A stretch of 64,000 nt of DNA from Phocaeicola coprocola DSM 17136. Lineage in GTDB: Bacteria; Bacteroidota; Bacteroidia; Bacteroidales; Bacteroidaceae. How positions within the stretch are numbered: the stretch's first letter is position 1; the number at the start of each line of letters is the position of its first letter. Of this stretch, positions 62,837 to 64,000 are shown piece after piece. The position numbers were made by a program, and so were the translations under genes. The notes below the pieces were generated by a model, which saw only the letters and a program-made list of their open reading frames with translations, did no database searches and had not been told where the DNA came from. The stretch is from assembly GCF_000154845.1 (NCBI RefSeq), contig NZ_DS981509.1, positions 62,001 through 126,000 on the forward strand. The letters run 5' to 3'.

Positions 62837-63736
62837 ATGGCCGTACAGAAAAAATTTGCACTGGGCAGAGGACTCGACGCGCTGATTTCTACAAACGACG
62901 AGGTTAAGACTTCGGGCTCTTCTTCCATCAACGAAGTGGAACTGAGTAAAATCTCGGTAAACCCGAACCAGCCGCGCCGCGAGTTCGATCCGATTGCCCT
63001 GCAAGAGCTTGCCGACTCAATAGCTGAAATCGGCATCATACAACCTATCACTTTACGCAAGCTGAATGAGGATTCATATCAGATAATAGCAGGAGAACGA
63101 CGTTACCGTGCTTCTATACAGGCAGGACTGAAGACTATTCCTGCTTACATCCGTACTGCCGACGATGAGAATGTAATGGAAATGGCTCTGATAGAGAATA
63201 TCCAGCGCGAGGACTTGAACTCGCTGGAAATAGCTCTCGCCTACCAGCATCTGATCGAACAATATGAACTGACTCAGGAACGTCTGAGCGAACGTGTAGG
63301 CAAGAAGCGTACTACCATCGCCAATTACCTGCGACTGCTTAAACTTCCTGCTCCGATACAGGTTGCACTGAAAAATAAAGAAATAGATATGGGGCACGCA
63401 CGTGCCTTGCTTGCGCTGGATGACCCGAAGACACAGATACGTATTTTCAACGAAATAATAACCCAAGGGTATTCGGTCCGCAAGGTAGAAGAAATAGTAA
63501 AAGCCCTTTCAGCCGGCGAAAGCGTAGAGTCGGGAGGCAAGAAGATTGCTCCCAAAGGCGCCAAACTGTCTGAAGAATATACGATGTTGCAAAATCATCT
63601 ATGTACCTTCTTCGGTACAAAGGTGCAGCTTTCGTGCAGCAACAAAGGAAAAGGTAAAATCAGTATCCCGTTCAGCAACGAAGCTGATCTGGAAAGAATC
63701 ATGGAGATACTGGACTCATTGAAACCAAAAGAATAA
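62837..63736 (+). CDS. parB: Chromosome partitioning protein ParB
   Basis: A 299-residue protein with the ParB/sulfiredoxin-like CTPase domain (IQPITLRKL, GERRYRAS about 84-91, ENIQREDLN about 118-126), a helix-turn-helix (TQERLSERVGKKRTTIANYLRLLKLP, about 151-176) and a C-terminal dimer domain. It binds parS sites and loads condensin. No parS (TGTTTCACGTGAAACA) is visible in the window. Confidence 0.96.
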   Translation: MAVQKKFALGRGLDALISTNDEVKTSGSSSINEVELSKISVNPNQPRREFDPIALQELADSIAEIGIIQPITLRKLNEDSYQIIAGERRYRASIQAGLKTIPAYIRTADDENVMEMALIENIQREDLNSLEIALAYQHLIEQYELTQERLSERVGKKRTTIANYLRLLKLPAPIQVALKNKEIDMGHARALLALDDPKTQIRIFNEIITQGYSVRKVEEIVKALSAGESVESGGKKIAPKGAKLSEEYTMLQNHLCTFFGTKVQLSCSNKGKGKISIPFSNEADLERIMEILDSLKPKE

Positions 63737-63748
63737 AAAGGACAAGTT

Positions 63749-64000
63749 TTGAGAGAACGATCGTTTACATATGTATTGTATATCGTACTGATGCTCTGTT
63801 TCGCATGGGGAGGAAGTACGGAAGGATATGCACAACGTGCACTCAAGCACCGGAAAGGCTTACTGAATGCCGATTCGATACGCGCGCAAAACGTGGCCGA
63901 CCGCCTTGCTTTACCCGATACGCTGAATATACGTCAAAAGCGCATCGAGGAACTGGAAGCTCCGGTAGATACGGCCAGACTTATGCGTCAGAGTGACTCT
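63749..64000 (+). CDS. DUF5683-type membrane protein, cut by the window edge
   Basis: The frame starts at a TTG (63749) behind AAAAGGACAAG and reads LRERSFTYVLYIVLML as signal or membrane segment, then AQRALKHRKGLLNADSIRAQ, and is open to the end of the window (84 codons). No upstream in-frame ATG exists. Position directly after parAB is that of DUF5683 proteins in Bacteroidales. The C-terminal domain that would confirm this is outside the window. Confidence 0.6.
   Translation, partial: MRERSFTYVLYIVLMLCFAWGGSTEGYAQRALKHRKGLLNADSIRAQNVADRLALPDTLNIRQKRIEELEAPVDTARLMRQSDS

Noticed and set aside
1-64000. CRISPR arrays, rRNA genes and riboswitches
   Set aside because: No regularly spaced repeats, rRNA sequence or recognisable riboswitch core was seen, including before queA and the potABCD operon.

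Overview
The window is a chromosomal segment of a gut Bacteroidales bacterium, most likely Bacteroides or Phocaeicola. The evidence is the recurring -7 promoter box TAnnTTTG, a SusC/SusD/GH3 polysaccharide locus, CTn-type tra genes, an aromatic operon whose DAHP synthase is fused to chorismate mutase, and the order parA-parB-DUF5683. Most of it is ordinary core genome: aromatic amino-acid synthesis (pheA, aminotransferase, DAHP synthase-chorismate mutase, tyrA), uvrA, a spermidine/putrescine ABC transporter, queA, two tRNA-Gln genes, rsfS-ftsH-cdsA, lpxB-surE and parA-parB.

Layout. 1-5.8 kb: a Crp/Fnr regulator with a palindromic site in front of an acyltransferase, two flavodoxin-type proteins, and an XRE-cupin regulator split by one in-frame amber codon ahead of an acyl-CoA synthetase. 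5.8-13.4 kb: a secreted TapB-like protein, a TPR protein, a PatB-type lyase, then the aromatic operon behind a Phe/Tyr-rich leader peptide and attenuator. 13.7-20.6 kb: an outer-membrane barrel protein, an intact ISAs1-family element, a GH10-like lipid-exported hydrolase and uvrA. 36.6-53.5 kb: GH3, GNAT, GT51, a histidine/proline-rich secreted protein, potABCD, GH2, a Smr protein, queA and a 28-residue peptide gene. 53.7-55.8 kb: an ISAon1/ISL3-type element whose transposase is interrupted by an ORF-less group II intron. 55.9-64 kb: tRNAs and housekeeping genes.

The accessory core lies at about 22.6-36.3 kb. It replaces most of a susC-susD pair: the N-terminal part of SusC remains on the left and the last residues of SusD on the right, followed by the GH3 gene. 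Inside are remnants of a conjugative transposon (traK, traL-like, traM, an ISL3 tail). After them comes a cluster that reads as a stress-response or defence system: two DUF262 proteins (the first with a DUF1524 HNH nuclease end), a WYL regulator, a tryptophan-repeat protein, a DUF6140-like protein, a small FtsZ/tubulin-like protein, an RtcB RNA ligase, a DUF6557-like protein now broken by an IS1380-family element, a DEDDh exonuclease and a second, frameshifted tubulin-like protein.

Two things tie this cluster together. The DUF262-DUF262-WYL unit and the unit starting with the tryptophan-repeat protein carry the same 19-bp palindrome at the same distance from their -7 boxes, a candidate WYL operator. 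The two tubulin-like proteins look complementary: one keeps the nucleotide-binding loops and lacks the T7 loop, the other keeps the T7-like segment and lacks the glycine-rich loop. Every insertion sequence in the window except the ISL3 remnant has both ends and a target duplication that I could read.
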